From the NCBI GenBank assembly GCA_002104985.1, contig MCGO01000073.1, positions 124,001 through 188,000 of the forward strand: a stretch of 64,000 bases of DNA. The letters are read 5' to 3'. The notes under the pieces were generated by a model, which was given only the letters and a program-made list of their open reading frames with translations, did not search any database and was not told the DNA's origin. The translations under genes and the position numbers were made by a program. The DNA comes from Rhizoclosmatium globosum (lineage: Eukaryota > Chytridiomycota > Chytridiomycetes > Chytridiales > Chytriomycetaceae). Below are positions 31,776 to 43,056 of the stretch, piece by piece. How positions within the stretch are numbered: position 1 is the stretch's first letter; each line of letters opens with the position of its first letter.

Positions 31776-34700
31776 ATGTCTACTATTCAGTGCGCTGTTT
31801 GCACTAAACCAATGGCAAAAGCCATCACTGTTTGCGCTGCACATCGGCTTCCAATCCATTGGGCGTGCAGTAAGATAGATTCTACTGGTGCTCTTTATTG
31901 CTCTACGCCGTCGGCTCCAACATGTGCTAAATGTAACATTTATTTCGTCATTTAATAATCCAGTAGCTCATATCCGGACATCCACTTTTTCAGCTGGCAA
32001 ACCCATTGCCCCTCCCCGCCGCTTTCGAGAGTCCACGTCGCCTCCCCGGAGACCCACTCCACAACTGCCACTATGCCAGGAGCCCCGTCCTTGTCTTCGA
32101 CGCCGTCTTCATTGTCGCCTACAGCTCCTCGTAGCAGTGACGCACCAACAATGCTAACGTCCCATGGTGAATTTTCCTGGTTTCTTTGGTAACGTTGCTA
32201 ATTGTTTCCTTCTATTATTTAGCGCGAAACGCGGAAGAAGCGCGCTGCAGAACGTGCAAGTTCCCGGTTTTGTCAACAACCACAGCCTCGGACTGCGACG
32301 GCTGCCACAGACAAATACACTCAAAATGCCTGTTCCCAGATAACGAAAAGCGCTACTGTGGTCCCTGCCAGTTTGCAGAACCGTCGGAACCGACACTTGG
32401 TCCCTCTTCGGATGATACGCCCTCCACTCCATCAACGAAACCCCAAAACTCAGCTGGCTTGACGCTAAAACGCCCACGAGTTTCTGACGACGCCGGGCCA
32501 GCCCCAAAGAAAGTACTCCCGCCAAAAACCCTCGCAGCAGCGGCAAAAGCCTCAAAGACGGCATCGAAAACGTCGAAGCCTACAACAAAGAACTCTACAA
32601 CTGCCGGTATGTTTTATAGCTATCACCACAATCATCGACTTATTTGTTTTTCGTGTTTAGTTTCCAACGAAAAGTCCAAGGCGGCCATTACACCAGAAAA
32701 AAAAGGAGAACAACCAACGCAGCTTCAACTTCCAGTCGTTGAAGCCTCGTTCGCTACGCCATCTTCCTCTGCTGCCAGTGCTAACTCGTCTGACGAGGAT
32801 CTTCTGCCCTCTACATCTCATTCTCTCCAAGCCGTTGGCGACGATGTTGATACTGAACTCTCCGAACGCAATGACGATGCTGGCAATGGCGATCTTGTTG
32901 AGGACGAGGAACAGGATGACGAAAGTTTTGATGCAGCTGTACGGGCAGCAGAAGAGATACCTGAGTTGGACCTTCCTGACCGAGAAGTCACTGAAGATGA
33001 TCTTGCGGAATTCTATGCGGACTTGAGTGATCGCGGTCTGCATGTTCCGGAGGGAGTGAAGGACGGGTTTGATAAACTTGGGTGGATTCTTATCAGCTTG
33101 TGCATTTCATTCGTTCGAATCATGCAACTTTTCCACGTCTACCATGAGGCTATGTTTGGAGAAGACGGTGTGATGCTCTGGTCCGAGGAGCGTGTTGCGT
33201 TGTGGATGATTTGCGTCAACAACTTGTACACGCAACTTCAGCCAAAACGTGGTGCCCAAGGGAACAAAGCTGACCACAATTCGCTGCGTACGAAGCGAAG
33301 TGTGATTGTTGCCCATTTGAATGTAAGTTAATCTGTCCAACTGCTTAGTTCTAACTCATGCTGTATTAGCCATATTGGGATAGAGTTGGTGACGAGCGTT
33401 GGTACATTCCACAGTTCTCGCAATTTGTGGACATTTTGAACTATATGGCGAATAGGAAGGTATCCAGTGAGTCAGACAAAGTGCAGTCTGTGGTGAGTTG
33501 TTTTCGCTTCATCTTTTGGTTGCTAACTCACTCCAAGGCACAAAGCTCGAAAGTCCGTACCGTTTTGAGCAACTTGTTTGAGCTTAACAAGGTTTTGCTC
33601 CCGAAGGAGGATCAACGCAATCCAAGTCATACAACTGAGCTTTCGACGTTTGTGACGAACAAAAAGAAAGAAATCCGCCGACAACGCCACTTGTACGTAT
33701 TTGTACTTGATCGACAGTTGCTAATATGCTCTTGCTTAGGTCCAAGACAGACCACCACGCAACCTCTGTGCTTGGAAACTTTGACCGCCTTAACGCCACT
33801 AAACGAGAGGCTCGATACATTGATATGATCCGAAAACCATCTCGAAGGACGAAGGTTAGTTAACTTTCATCAATAGTGCCTCACTGACCGATTCTCTTCA
33901 GGGAATCCAAGAATGGGATCTTGATATTCACGCAGCCACGTCACTTTCGCGAGGAGATAGTATTCGTCAATATGAACGTGGTTTTCAGAGCTTCCTTACA
34001 TATGACACTCCAACGGGACCTGCGGTTGCCTTCATTCAAGAAATATACCATAAAACTGGTCACGATGGAGAAGAGGCTGAAGATGTAGGATATTCCTGTT
34101 CAGGTTGTTTTATCTGTTAACGCTCTTCTAGGGAAACATCCGAGTCACAGGGTACATCCAGCATGAAAATCCGGCTCTTTGTGCTGTTACTTCGAGTTTT
34201 ATGCGTGAAGAAGATATTGTCATGCGATACAAGCATGCGGTAAAGGTTGCACGAAGCCAACAACTATCATTCCGTCTCCGATTCCAAATTTGAAAGAAGG
34301 TGTGTCATCCCACAGCTATTTTACATTTTAACGACAATCAGGCTGCAAATCTTTTGAGCACAAACTTGTATTCTCTGTCAATGGATTGGGCGATAAAGTG
34401 ATGGCGGCGTCAACACACCACCACAAGTCGCAACGAGCCAAAGGAGATCATGGCGGTTCGAAAGAAACGCATTTTTACAGAGTAACGAAACCAGCTGCAA
34501 TGATTAGTCGTGGTATGACACGTGAGATGGTGAAGGTTGCGGGTGGCTGGCAACAAAAATCAAATTCATTTGACGGCGCCTATGTGCTTTATCCATCCTT
34601 GGCTCAGCTCTTATTCCTTACTGACAAGAAACCCGACGAAATCCGTATCATTGCAAGAAATTATGTTATAATCCCTGACGCTCTGCTGAAGGCCTTCTAC

Positions 34701-36102
34701 ATACACATTTGGGAACATCATACCTATATCATAACCGAGAAAGATGGAAATTACGAAGACAGATCGACCGAAGTGTTTGTTGAAACGAAGCTACAGGAGG
34801 TGAAGCTTGGTATCCCGGTTTGTGTTTGGCTTGACCTATAACGTGTCCTTACACCTTTGTTAGGGCTTTGCGCAATTATATCACGAGAATAAAAATCTCA
34901 TTCCAGCGGAACACTATTGGCGAATGGTTCATCCGATTTTTGTTGATTCAAAAATCAGCGCTCTTTGGGAAAAATACTGCGCCGACGTTGGGAAGAAAGT
35001 CAAGGAGTACAAGACAGACAAAGCGAAGTTCTTTATGAAGCTCGGAATTCAGGAGCCGGTGGTTGGAGATGCTTTGAAGGTATGTTAAGAAAATAATTGC
35101 AGATGCTCAACTTATCGAAACTTTAGGGCGACTTGATTCTCGCATCTCTTTCTGCCATGAATCAGAGTAATGTGGACAGAGAAACGTTGGCGCAGTTGCA
35201 AGTAAGCCATGACCGACTTTCTCGTGAAAACAAAATGCTTCGTGACCGAACCAAAATGGCTCGGCGAATAAAGTCAAATTGAAACGCAGGCCAAGATGAT
35301 TGCGGATCTCCGAAAAATGTTGCATCGCCAAAATGCCACCTCTCCAACAAAACAATTCCGGCCATTTTGCCCCTCAAGTTTCGTCCCTCTTTCCCAGCTG
35401 GAGATCGGTGGACCCTCAAGTGCCGTGACTGGAGGACCATCAAGTGCCGCGATTGACAGGAATACTGCTCTGATGACTCCAACAAAGTCCTCTACAATTG
35501 CCATTGCAGAATTGCCATTTCCCTGGATGGTTTTTAGCAAGACTGGATTTGAAACACCTGTCCGAGGTCAACAGTTGGGGCGCTTGTATATTGCCTATGA
35601 TGACAAGTTGTTCGATTTTGCCACGGCCAAAAAAGACTCTATTCCAAATGTCTACGTTCGACCCCTGTCTATGTATACGTACAAGGATGTGTTCGAAATG
35701 ATGGTGCTTTTTGACAAGCTCAACGATCTTTATGGCCCTAAATGGAGGAGGAAGAACTGCCCAACGTTTAAAGGAGCAGCGCCTGATTCTTGGTGGGCGA
35801 GCCTGAAGGTCTCCTATAAAGTCACGAAGAAGTTATGTGAGAAAGACTCGTTGGAGAGTGTTAACCAACGTTTGATGGAAATTGACAACCCGTCAAAAAT
35901 GAAGGATGTTGTTACTAACCTGAGGAAGGTGTCGAGAGCCGCTGCGGAAGGTCTTAACACACCTGAGACTCAAAAAGTTATGCAAGGTGACAAGGCTGAC
36001 CGACGCACCGCCTCTCTTTTTCGAATGGATGTTATCAAGAAGCTGCGTCAACTCAACAATTCCGATATTGCTGCTGTGTTATTGGCACTCGATGAAGATT
36101 AG
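31776..36102 (+). CDS. Crypton/Ndc10-type tyrosine recombinase with N-terminal zinc fingers (frame broken in places)
   Basis: Exons that splice in frame: 32223-32606, 32661-33322, 33370-33492, 33538-33692, 33740-33854, 33902-34084, 34132-34299, 34342-34799, 34864-35079 and 35127 onward. A first zinc-finger exon starts at ATG 31776 (CAVC...CAAH...HWAC...CAKC). A second Cys/His cluster is CRTC...CDGCHRQIHSKC (32247 on). The catalytic core shows SLSRGDSIRQYERG (first Arg), THFYRVTKPA (His-x-x-Arg), AGGW and GAYVLYP (candidate nucleophile Tyr), as in Ndc10_II/Crypton recombinases. Frameshifts are seen near 34235 (before CGKGCTKP) and between 35247 and 35275; copy 1 has the open frame at the latter. 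The join of exons 1 and 2 is unresolved. The indels may be decay or assembly error. Confidence 0.75.
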
Positions 36103-36154
36103 CATTATAGTTTATGTTCTATTGTGTGTTTTCAATCATTAAATTAGTACTGTT

Positions 36155-36650
36155 TTTTGCGCGACCTTTAACCTAAAGAAACTCTGGCTCTCGCCAATGA
36201 GCGAACGCGAAGGAGGCGAGAGCCGTTAGGAGATTTTTTGAATATTCTACTGAGTTTGTAGCTGAAAACAGTGTTTTTTGGGGCTCTTTTTTCGCGCGGC
36301 CCTTAACCTAAGAAACCATCGGCTCTTGCCAATGAGCGAACGCGAAGGAGGCAAGAGCCGTAAGGAGATTTTTTGAAAAAAAGGTCCTGATTTGTAGTCT
36401 AGAACGACGTTTTGGGGTCTGTTTTTTGGGCGCGGCTTCAACCTAAATAGCCTTGGCTCTCGCCAATGAGCGAACGCGAAGGAGGCGAGAGCCGTTAGGA
36501 AATAATTTTTGGATTATTTGACTAAGTTTGTAGCTGGAAACAGTGTTTTTTGGGGCTCTGTTTTTCGCGCGGCCCTTAACCTAAGAAACCATCGGCTCTT
36601 GCCAATGAGCGAACGCGAAGGAGGCAAGAGCCGTTAGGAGATTTTTCGTA
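36155..36650. repeat. four-hairpin array of element copy 2
   Basis: Hairpins at 36186-36224, 36321-36359, 36455-36493 and 36594-36632 repeat the order seen in copy 1: C/G-type arms in units 1 and 3, T/A-type arms in units 2 and 4. Arms and loops are unchanged from copy 1, while the spacers have accumulated substitutions and small indels (for example GGAAATAATTTTTGG in place of GGAAATTTTTTGG). Confidence 0.85.
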
Positions 36651-37339
36651 TTTTTATGCCTTGTTGTGCCTCAAAACGACGTTCTGGTGGTCGAATATTG
36701 CCTGTAGATGTTGCCTCGAAACGCCTGCTGTTTATAACTTCGGAACGACGCCATCGAAACACCCGAAACCACTCGCGATATCAATAAAAGACGTACAAAT
36801 AGTTATGGTCGAAGTTTGAAAGTTGAAACTTTTGTAGAACATTGGAAGTATATGTTTACTGCAACAGGAGCGGGAAACTGTATAGCATTGTGTTCGTGAA
36901 CAAATCTCGATCAAAAACTCTCCCAATCGTAACATACATACTTAATAGTATGTACACGAGCGTGCAGGGCTGGGAATAGTCCCTCTGATGTTTTAGGGCA
37001 GCGCAGCTTGGAATACTTGACAATAACAGCCCAATTAGTCAAGGCACATAGATAAAACTGCAACATATGAGATAAACGAAGCGAAGTAAAGTGGTCACAG
37101 ACCGTTTCGCCTTGGTTCGGCTGTGTTTGGAGTTTAGGGTTGTTTCTAGGGTTAGGGTTATTTCACGCAAATCACTTTACATTCATATCCAACACCAATT
37201 CCGCATGATCCGGCAAGAGTACTTCATATTCATGTTTATTATAACGCCTCACAACAATGAAACGACCCAGCCCCGAACGACGCAACAGAAAGAGAGAGAG
37301 TAAGAGAGAAAAAAATTGAACCGCAAAATCAAAAACCGC
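36651..37339. other. non-coding spacer of element copy 2
   Basis: Equivalent to 1441-2131 of copy 1. It includes the telomere-like CTAGGGTTAGGGTT at about 37145-37158. No gene recognised. Confidence 0.55.
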
Positions 37340-38599
37340 TCAGTACTCGATAGCTTGACCGGCTTGGACCCAGTCCATACAAGCGATTGCGATAAGGGAT
37401 GCGTCGCAGATATGGTGGTTCTTGGAGTTCTTGCCATCAAAACGCTGAATTGTTCCAGAAGCCCCAAGGATTTCCATTAAGGTCACCGCATTCTCCTTCT
37501 TGGCATTGTATTGCCGACGCTTCGCCTTTTGATCTTCACGGCTTGCCTTGACATTTAACAAATACTGGCCGTATCTGGTTTTCCAGTACTTTGACACATG
37601 AAGCGGGTTGGCAGTCTCCACCGAGCCTTTCAAGCGAGTATCAAGAACCGTAACGACAACGTTCTGCACTTCCATGACTTGGCGCAACTTCTTCGACGGA
37701 GGGGCAAACTTCTTGGCCACAAAGTTGTACGCCGGTTTGGGGAACTGCTTCTCAACAAGAAAACGGATCGGCAACGACTTAAGTTGCACGGGAATACGTT
37801 CGACAACCATGGCAATGAAATGGTTGATTTGGGTACTCATTACGACGGAATCGTTGTCGGCTGTTGTTCCAGAGATGACTTTGTTGCAGCCAGCGTCGCA
37901 GAATACACGCTCTCCGTTTGGCAGAATGGCAAAGATTGCCCAGCCAAAGTTGATGAGACCTGGGTCCATTCCAACAAACACACATCCTTTGTTCTCCACG
38001 AGACGGCAGAAGGCCAAGAACGACGTCAAGGCCTCCACTTTTTCACGAATAGTTGCACGGGGAGACGCAGCGCCGTACTGGCCAACTGCAGCGAGGGCAT
38101 CGGCGAGAACAGCCTTGAGTTCTTTGTGAGCGGAGCCTTCAGCTGGCGCGGCATCGGCCAAACAGTCAGATCTCTGCGTAACGTTTAGAAGCATTAAACG
38201 GAAGATGTCTTTCCAATTTTAGAACATGGCTCACCTGTCATTGTCATTGTCCCAAACACCTTCGCCGTCAACCTCGTCCTCTTCCTCCTCGTCTTCTCCG
38301 TCGCTGTCTGCCTCCAATCAACCGACTCCATTTCAGCGTCGTCCCTGACCGTAACTGACGGTCCACCAGCAACTACTTCATCATCGTCATCATCCAGAGT
38401 TAAATCAATGACCACCGGCCCCTCCGCCACCAACGAGTGATCAGTGCGGCTTCGTTTTGTTACTGAGACAATGTAGCAGTCCGGGTCGTAGTGGTGAGCT
38501 GCAGCGGGACCAGCAAGGACTTCGTCGTCGTTGAACTGCTCCCGAAAGGTTCCCGTTTTCGTCGTCGTCACCCGTGAGATCGATAATGGTTCGTTTCAT
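37340..38599 (-). pseudogene. RuvC-fold resolvase of element copy 2, frame disrupted
   Basis: The catalytic domain is almost identical to that at 2132-2966, with the Asp, Glu and C-terminal Asp motifs present. The N-terminal region has single-base losses relative to copy 1: near 38117 (CCTTGAG for CCTTCGAG), near 38318 (CTCCAATC for CTCCAAGTC), near 38516 (CAAGGAC for CAAGGGAC) and near 38546. The second SUMO-interaction motif (VVIDLTLDDDDDE) survives in one frame. If the sequence is right, full-length protein cannot be made from this copy. Confidence 0.75.
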
Positions 38600-38865
38600 A
38601 GCTGTGTTTGATGGTAGCAGTTGTGGCAGTTGCAGCAGTTAGTGGTGTGTTTGCGGTTTTTCAGAGAGAGTCTGTTCCCAATTTGCACCGTTCGAATCCT
38701 GCCGATGGTGGTGGGCTCCCTCGCTACACCCAGACGTCGTTCATGTCTGTCTGAGATGCTTCTGGGTGCGTTGTTTTCTTCTGGGTGTGTTTCCTTCTGC
38801 ACTGTCTTCTGTCTGTTTTTCTGGCTCGAAAATTTTCTTCCAGACTCAACAACACCACTTGAGAC

Positions 38866-38918
38866 CCTGGAATCTCTTGATTCGTAGTCAAGCGCGGTAA
38901 CCATTTTGCCATACGCCC
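38866..38918 (-). pseudogene. 5' portion of tRNA-Arg(ACG), right of element copy 2
   Basis: 53 nt identical in extent to the fragment at 3674-3726: acceptor 5' strand, D arm, ACG anticodon arm and 5' T-stem strand. It stops at the same base of the T stem as in copy 1. The flank beyond the tRNA 5' end differs from both other loci. Confidence 0.93.
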
Positions 38919-39057
38919 ATGTTCATCACTGTAATATTCCCTTTCTGAATCACAGTACTAAGACAGAAAACGAGCCTTACACATTCTTCAAACGTAAGCA
39001 TATTCATTATAAGAAGTAAAATAACTTGTATTGATTCCCCAGTAACAGTTAAATTCA

Positions 39058-40367
39058 TCAAATCTCATCATCCTCAACTACAACCTCACTATCCTCAGCC
39101 CTACCCAATCCAAGAACCTCTGGCAATGCAATAACGTCATTAAAAACAAAGGTTCCGTAAATCAACACCACGAATCCAATGACTTGTAACAGCTTAAAGG
39201 ATTCCCACCCAAGCCCCATCGAAATCATCCAAATAAACACGGTTCGGCATGTATCAATCGTAGAACGCGACGTTGCAGATACAGTTTGCGTAACAGAAAG
39301 GCCGGACCAGTTGAAGAGGGAAATAGAAAAGCAGATTCCAATTCCCGTGTAAAACACAGAAGGAACATCAAAAGTGTCATGGAACCCTTGCACGACATTG
39401 AAAAAGTTATCAGGGGATTGGTATTGCCCGTAAAAGTAGTAGACTGGTGGAAGCACAATGAGGCCCGTGAGAAGTCCAAAGAAACCTTCGAGGCCGACAG
39501 CTTTGAGAGCTTGGATACGGTAATTTGAGAGCACTTTTTCTTCAATTACAAATTGGGAGGCTGTGAGAGACTGAGCAGCAACGACGAGGAAACACCAAGG
39601 AGGGCTGTGGAAGCTTCCGCTGTTGAAGTTGGAGTAATGTGTTGAAGGAGGGACATGTTGGATGGTTTTGAAGCGTAAATCGAGGATGCTCCGACCAGTG
39701 CGACACCCACAAAACTGTGCAAAGAGCGAACCAGCGGTAAGGTGGATGCTGTCGTCCCAAAAAGAGAGTAGAGAATGTTCCTGTGAAGAGAACCACTGAT
39801 CCCTCAGCTACTGAACATTAGCCATCAATAAAGTGCAATAAATATAAAATACCATTTGGTAAATTGAAGCTGAAACAAAGAGAAGCCCAACATTCATTAG
39901 CGTTGTTGCAAGCAAATCACACAACGTCGGAAGCCAAAGCAGAAGCAGTTTCCAGCCGGACAGCTCAGAAACCTCCGAATCGCCATCGTTTTCTTCGTTT
40001 GCATCTTCGAGAAGCGGTGCCGATTCGTCGCTTGGCTTTGATTGGAAATGGGCGGAAACAAGGAAAACAACCAAGCATCCGACTTCGCCAACAAACATTG
40101 TCACGTCTGTTTCGGGCAATTCTGAGTACTTGTGATGCGGGTATGCTTGGCGAGGGTTACCTGCCACACGGGCTGCTCGTAATGCTTGTGCGTGGAAGGG
40201 TCGGCGTCAGTGCAGTTCCGCACGCATTGCATGTCCTGCCACTTGTTCAGAATCGTATTCATGCTGTCAATTACCCTTAATAACTCCACATTTCAATCGC
40301 GTGTCACGTACCTTCCTGTGGCAAGCATAACGGCCACATAGAGCCAGAGTGGGATTGCTCCAGCCAT
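39058..40367 (-). CDS. SLC35F6-like nucleotide-sugar/drug-metabolite transporter
   Basis: Starts MAGAIPLWLYVAVMLATG and continues after a 44-nt intron with IDSMNTILNKWQD, matching the N-terminus of SLC35F6 (C2orf18). Further matches are GWKLLLLWLPTLCDLLATTL, VLFTGTFSTLFLGRQ, VIEEKVLSNYRIQALKAVGL-EGFFG, SVTQTVSATSRSTIDTCRTV and MGLGWESFKLLQVIGF. About ten transmembrane helices are expected. SLC35F6 is a poorly understood member of the family with lysosomal or mitochondrial links in animals. Frame changes near 39710 (GTTTTGTGGG) and near 39590 look like single-base indels. A transposon terminus lies only 42 bp upstream of the start codon. Confidence 0.82.
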
Positions 40368-40408
40368 TTTTTTTTTCGATTTCCAAATAAACTAAAAAAA
40401 GGAGACAA

Positions 40409-40436
40409 CACAGCAAATTGACCCTCGAGAATTCTT
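40409..40436 (+). repeat. left terminal inverted repeat of the CMC-like transposon
   Basis: Begins CACAGCAAATTGACCCTCGA and is followed by AT-rich subterminal copies of AGAATTATTGA. It pairs with 46216-46243. Confidence 0.8.
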
Positions 40437-40685
40437 AAGAATTATTGAAGAATTATTGAAGAATTGTGAGAGCATTATCTAAGATTTCGTCCAAATTGTT
40501 AGAAAAAGCCTACGAATTCCCGGAGAATTATGAAGAACATCTTGCTAAATAGCGAATTTTTGAGAATTTTTAAATATTCTTGACAAAATTGGCAAAAGCT
40601 CTGAAAATACTGATTTATTTTGCTGAAGCAATACGCACATTCCATGCACTCAATCTCACAACAATAACATACTCTTTCCTTCTTA

Positions 40686-43026
40686 TCACTTCTTAATACG
40701 CTTTTTTCCCTTGCCAATCTCGGGAGGAACAACAAGAGGAGGCAGTCCGAGTCCATCGTCGTCAAAAGGCCTTGTTGGCTTGAATGGCCACATTGACCAG
40801 AATCCGGCAACATCTCCTCTATAAGAACACAGATTCAATCAGTTGGCAAATGTTGGACAGCGAAAACAAACCTTGAATACAACAACTTTAGAAATCCATC
40901 ACCGATTAATCGTAAGGCCTTCAGCTCCATCAACTTCACGGCAGCAGCTGCCTCCTCCTCGTCCGTCCGTTCTTCCTCCTCCTCCTCCACCTCGTCCGAA
41001 TCCAAGATAACAATAAAAGGATGAATAAGGTTGTCAAAACGTGAATCAAGCTGAATTGCAGCTAAGACGTGGTATAATGACTCCTGCAGCGTCTTCTTTT
41101 CCTTTTCATTGTCACTTTCGTGAGAAAACAGACTCAAATCATCCAGCAAATTCTCAATCCAAGACGAAACAGATAACACAGAGAGACTCGGAACCAAGGA
41201 CTTGACGAGACACTGAACCATTGGAGCCAATAAGTCAGTTGAAGACTCCTTTGTTTTCACAAGCTTCAGGATGTCAATTGTCGAGGATCCAGTCTTGGCC
41301 TTGTGCTTGAAGGACTTGCTTTCAAATAAACTGGTAATGTTGTGTGCATCCAAATCCGAGTAGTGAACTGATGCCAAGAGTGCAACAATTGAGGGGAAGA
41401 TACCAGCCAGGAACAATTCCAATGATGCATTGTGGCCTAGGCGATTCAGCCGCATAACAAACTGCATCATACACGGTTTGTATGCATGAATATGGATGGC
41501 ATCAGAATACGAGAGCTGGATTGAGTTTGTATCAATGAATGATATAAGGACGCAAGAAAGCAAGAAAGCAAACACACACCTTGTCTTGAAGCATTGATTG
41601 CTCAACAGTTGCTAAAGCAGCCATAAGCTCTTGGCGATCCTTCAATTTTCCTTGCTCAAGAGACGTAACATAGTTGCTCAAGATGGATTCAGTAACAAGA
41701 GCTTGGGAAGGTGGGTTGTAAGAAAGAGGAGTTTTCTTCCACAAGAAACTCTTTGACTTGGGCTCGGATGAGAGGAGAGCTTTAGCTTTGGCGGCTGGCT
41801 TGACTTTGGCAGCAGGTTTGACTTTGGTGGGCTTGGTGGGCGTGGTCACAGACTGAGTGACACGTTTTGATACCAACACAACGTCCTCCTCGTCTTCCTC
41901 TTCCTCATCTGATCCCATATGCTTGCTAGTGCTTCCTACTCCTGCTCCAGCCGCCTCCTCCTCCTCCTCCTCTTCTTCCTCCTCTTCCTCCTCCTCATCT
42001 GACCCCATAGTACCACCATACTTTCGCTTGCTGCTGCTTCCTACTCTGGACACGCCTGCTCCTGCCTCCAAGTCTCCCAAATAGTTATCCATGCTTGACT
42101 TTGCAAAAGTCACTTCCTTGTGTATTGCTGGATTTCTCTTGAGTGGTTCTGACACCTTCTTGGGTTCTACAAAACAAATCAGAACGAAATTCTGAACAAG
42201 TATTAAAGAACCAACTCACCTTTACGAAGCACACCTGTAGCCCTCAGCGCAAGTCCCATATTTGTCACAGAAGCAGCCCACATCAACGAGTCCAGAGGGG
42301 TATAATGTGCATTGATTTTATCAAGCTTGCAGGTAGACACCAGAAGACTGTACATATACTCGATCATTTCATCAGTGGCTTTGGTGGTTCGCGAGAGGAT
42401 AGCGTCTGCTGCGAGCTGGTGGTTTGTAGGAATGGATGCACTCTTCCGATAGAGTTTTTGAAACTCCTCGAACGGAACAGATCCAAACACAATCTTGAAT
42501 TCCGCCACAATTGCCCCGTCACTGAAAATCGGGCAGCTTGAGGCAACTTTCACGCTTCCCTTATGACAGCGATTGGATTCTTGAAGAAATGAGGTTATGA
42601 GGGCAGTAACAGACTGTGTGAGTTTAGCCAAGCATTCTGTATGAAGGAACACCAACCCACCTTCATTACTGCCTTCCGCTTGTCAGAAACATCCAGTGCT
42701 ATTGGAACAGAGGGCCTGGCGGGTATTGGGTCTTTCTTGAGGGCAGACGAACTTCTGAGGGATGAGCTTCTGAGAACAAACAAGTTAGTAAGAGTACTGG
42801 AGACCCTTGATACTCACCCCATGGCTTCTCTAATTGTTTCGTAACGTGTTTTGTGACCCTCGTGGTCAGTCTGAATGTAGTTGCGCAAGTTTTGGTTTTC
42901 AGTCTCCAGCTGTTTGATTGTGCGTTGCTGCTCGTGAATCTTCCTCTGCTGCTCGTTATCTATCTCTGCGTCTGAATCAATGGCTGTTGCGGTGGTTGGA
43001 TTTGGGGGAGAGGATGAGAGAGTCAT
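40686..43026 (-). CDS. accessory protein of the CMC-like transposon, acidic coiled-coil
   Basis: Six exons (43026-42818, 42769-42661, 42613-42220, 42166-41580, 41515-40872, 40818-40686) join in frame to 691 aa. An N-terminal coiled coil (about residues 22-65, EQQRKIHEQQRTIKQLETEN) is followed by a conserved-looking domain (VTALITSFLQESNRCHKGSV), two poly-Glu tracts around 280-310, an Ala-Lys-Pro linker, a helical C-terminal domain and a basic tail (GKGKKRIKK). No known domain recognised. Because it lies between the two inverted repeats and is divergent from the transposase with 30 bp between the ATGs, I take it as the element's second gene. Confidence 0.75.
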
Positions 43027-43056
43027 GCGTGTGAGTGTGGTTTCCAGACAACAAAA
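43027..43056. promoter_or_regulatory. 30-bp divergent gap between the two transposon genes
   Basis: The start codons of the accessory gene (43026, minus) and the transposase (43057, plus) are 30 bp apart. Transcription initiation for each must overlap the other's 5' end, or extend into its coding region. Confidence 0.45.

Larger units (their letters stand above)
31473..38865 (+). mobile_element. tRNA-Arg-targeting tyrosine-recombinase element, copy 2 (complete, about 7.39 kb)
   Basis: Boundaries are set by the split tRNA-Arg gene: the left junction is ...GTCGAACCT|CGACATCC and the right junction ...CTTGAGAC|CCTGGAATC, with a 3-bp CCT repeated at both ends. Inside, in order: a non-coding left end (31476-31775), the multi-exon recombinase (31776-36102, plus), the hairpin array (36155-36650), a spacer, the resolvase (37340-38599, minus) and about 270 bp of right end. 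No terminal inverted repeats of appreciable length are seen. A weak similarity (GTTGTTG followed by AGT) exists between the left end and the reverse complement of the right end. The architecture resembles Cryptons (tyrosine recombinase, no long TIR, short direct repeat) but adds a resolvase. Confidence 0.88.

Noticed and set aside
36155..36650. CRISPR-like reading of the regularly spaced repeats
   Set aside because: The spacing is about 135 bp, the spacers are themselves related, and the context is a eukaryotic mobile element.
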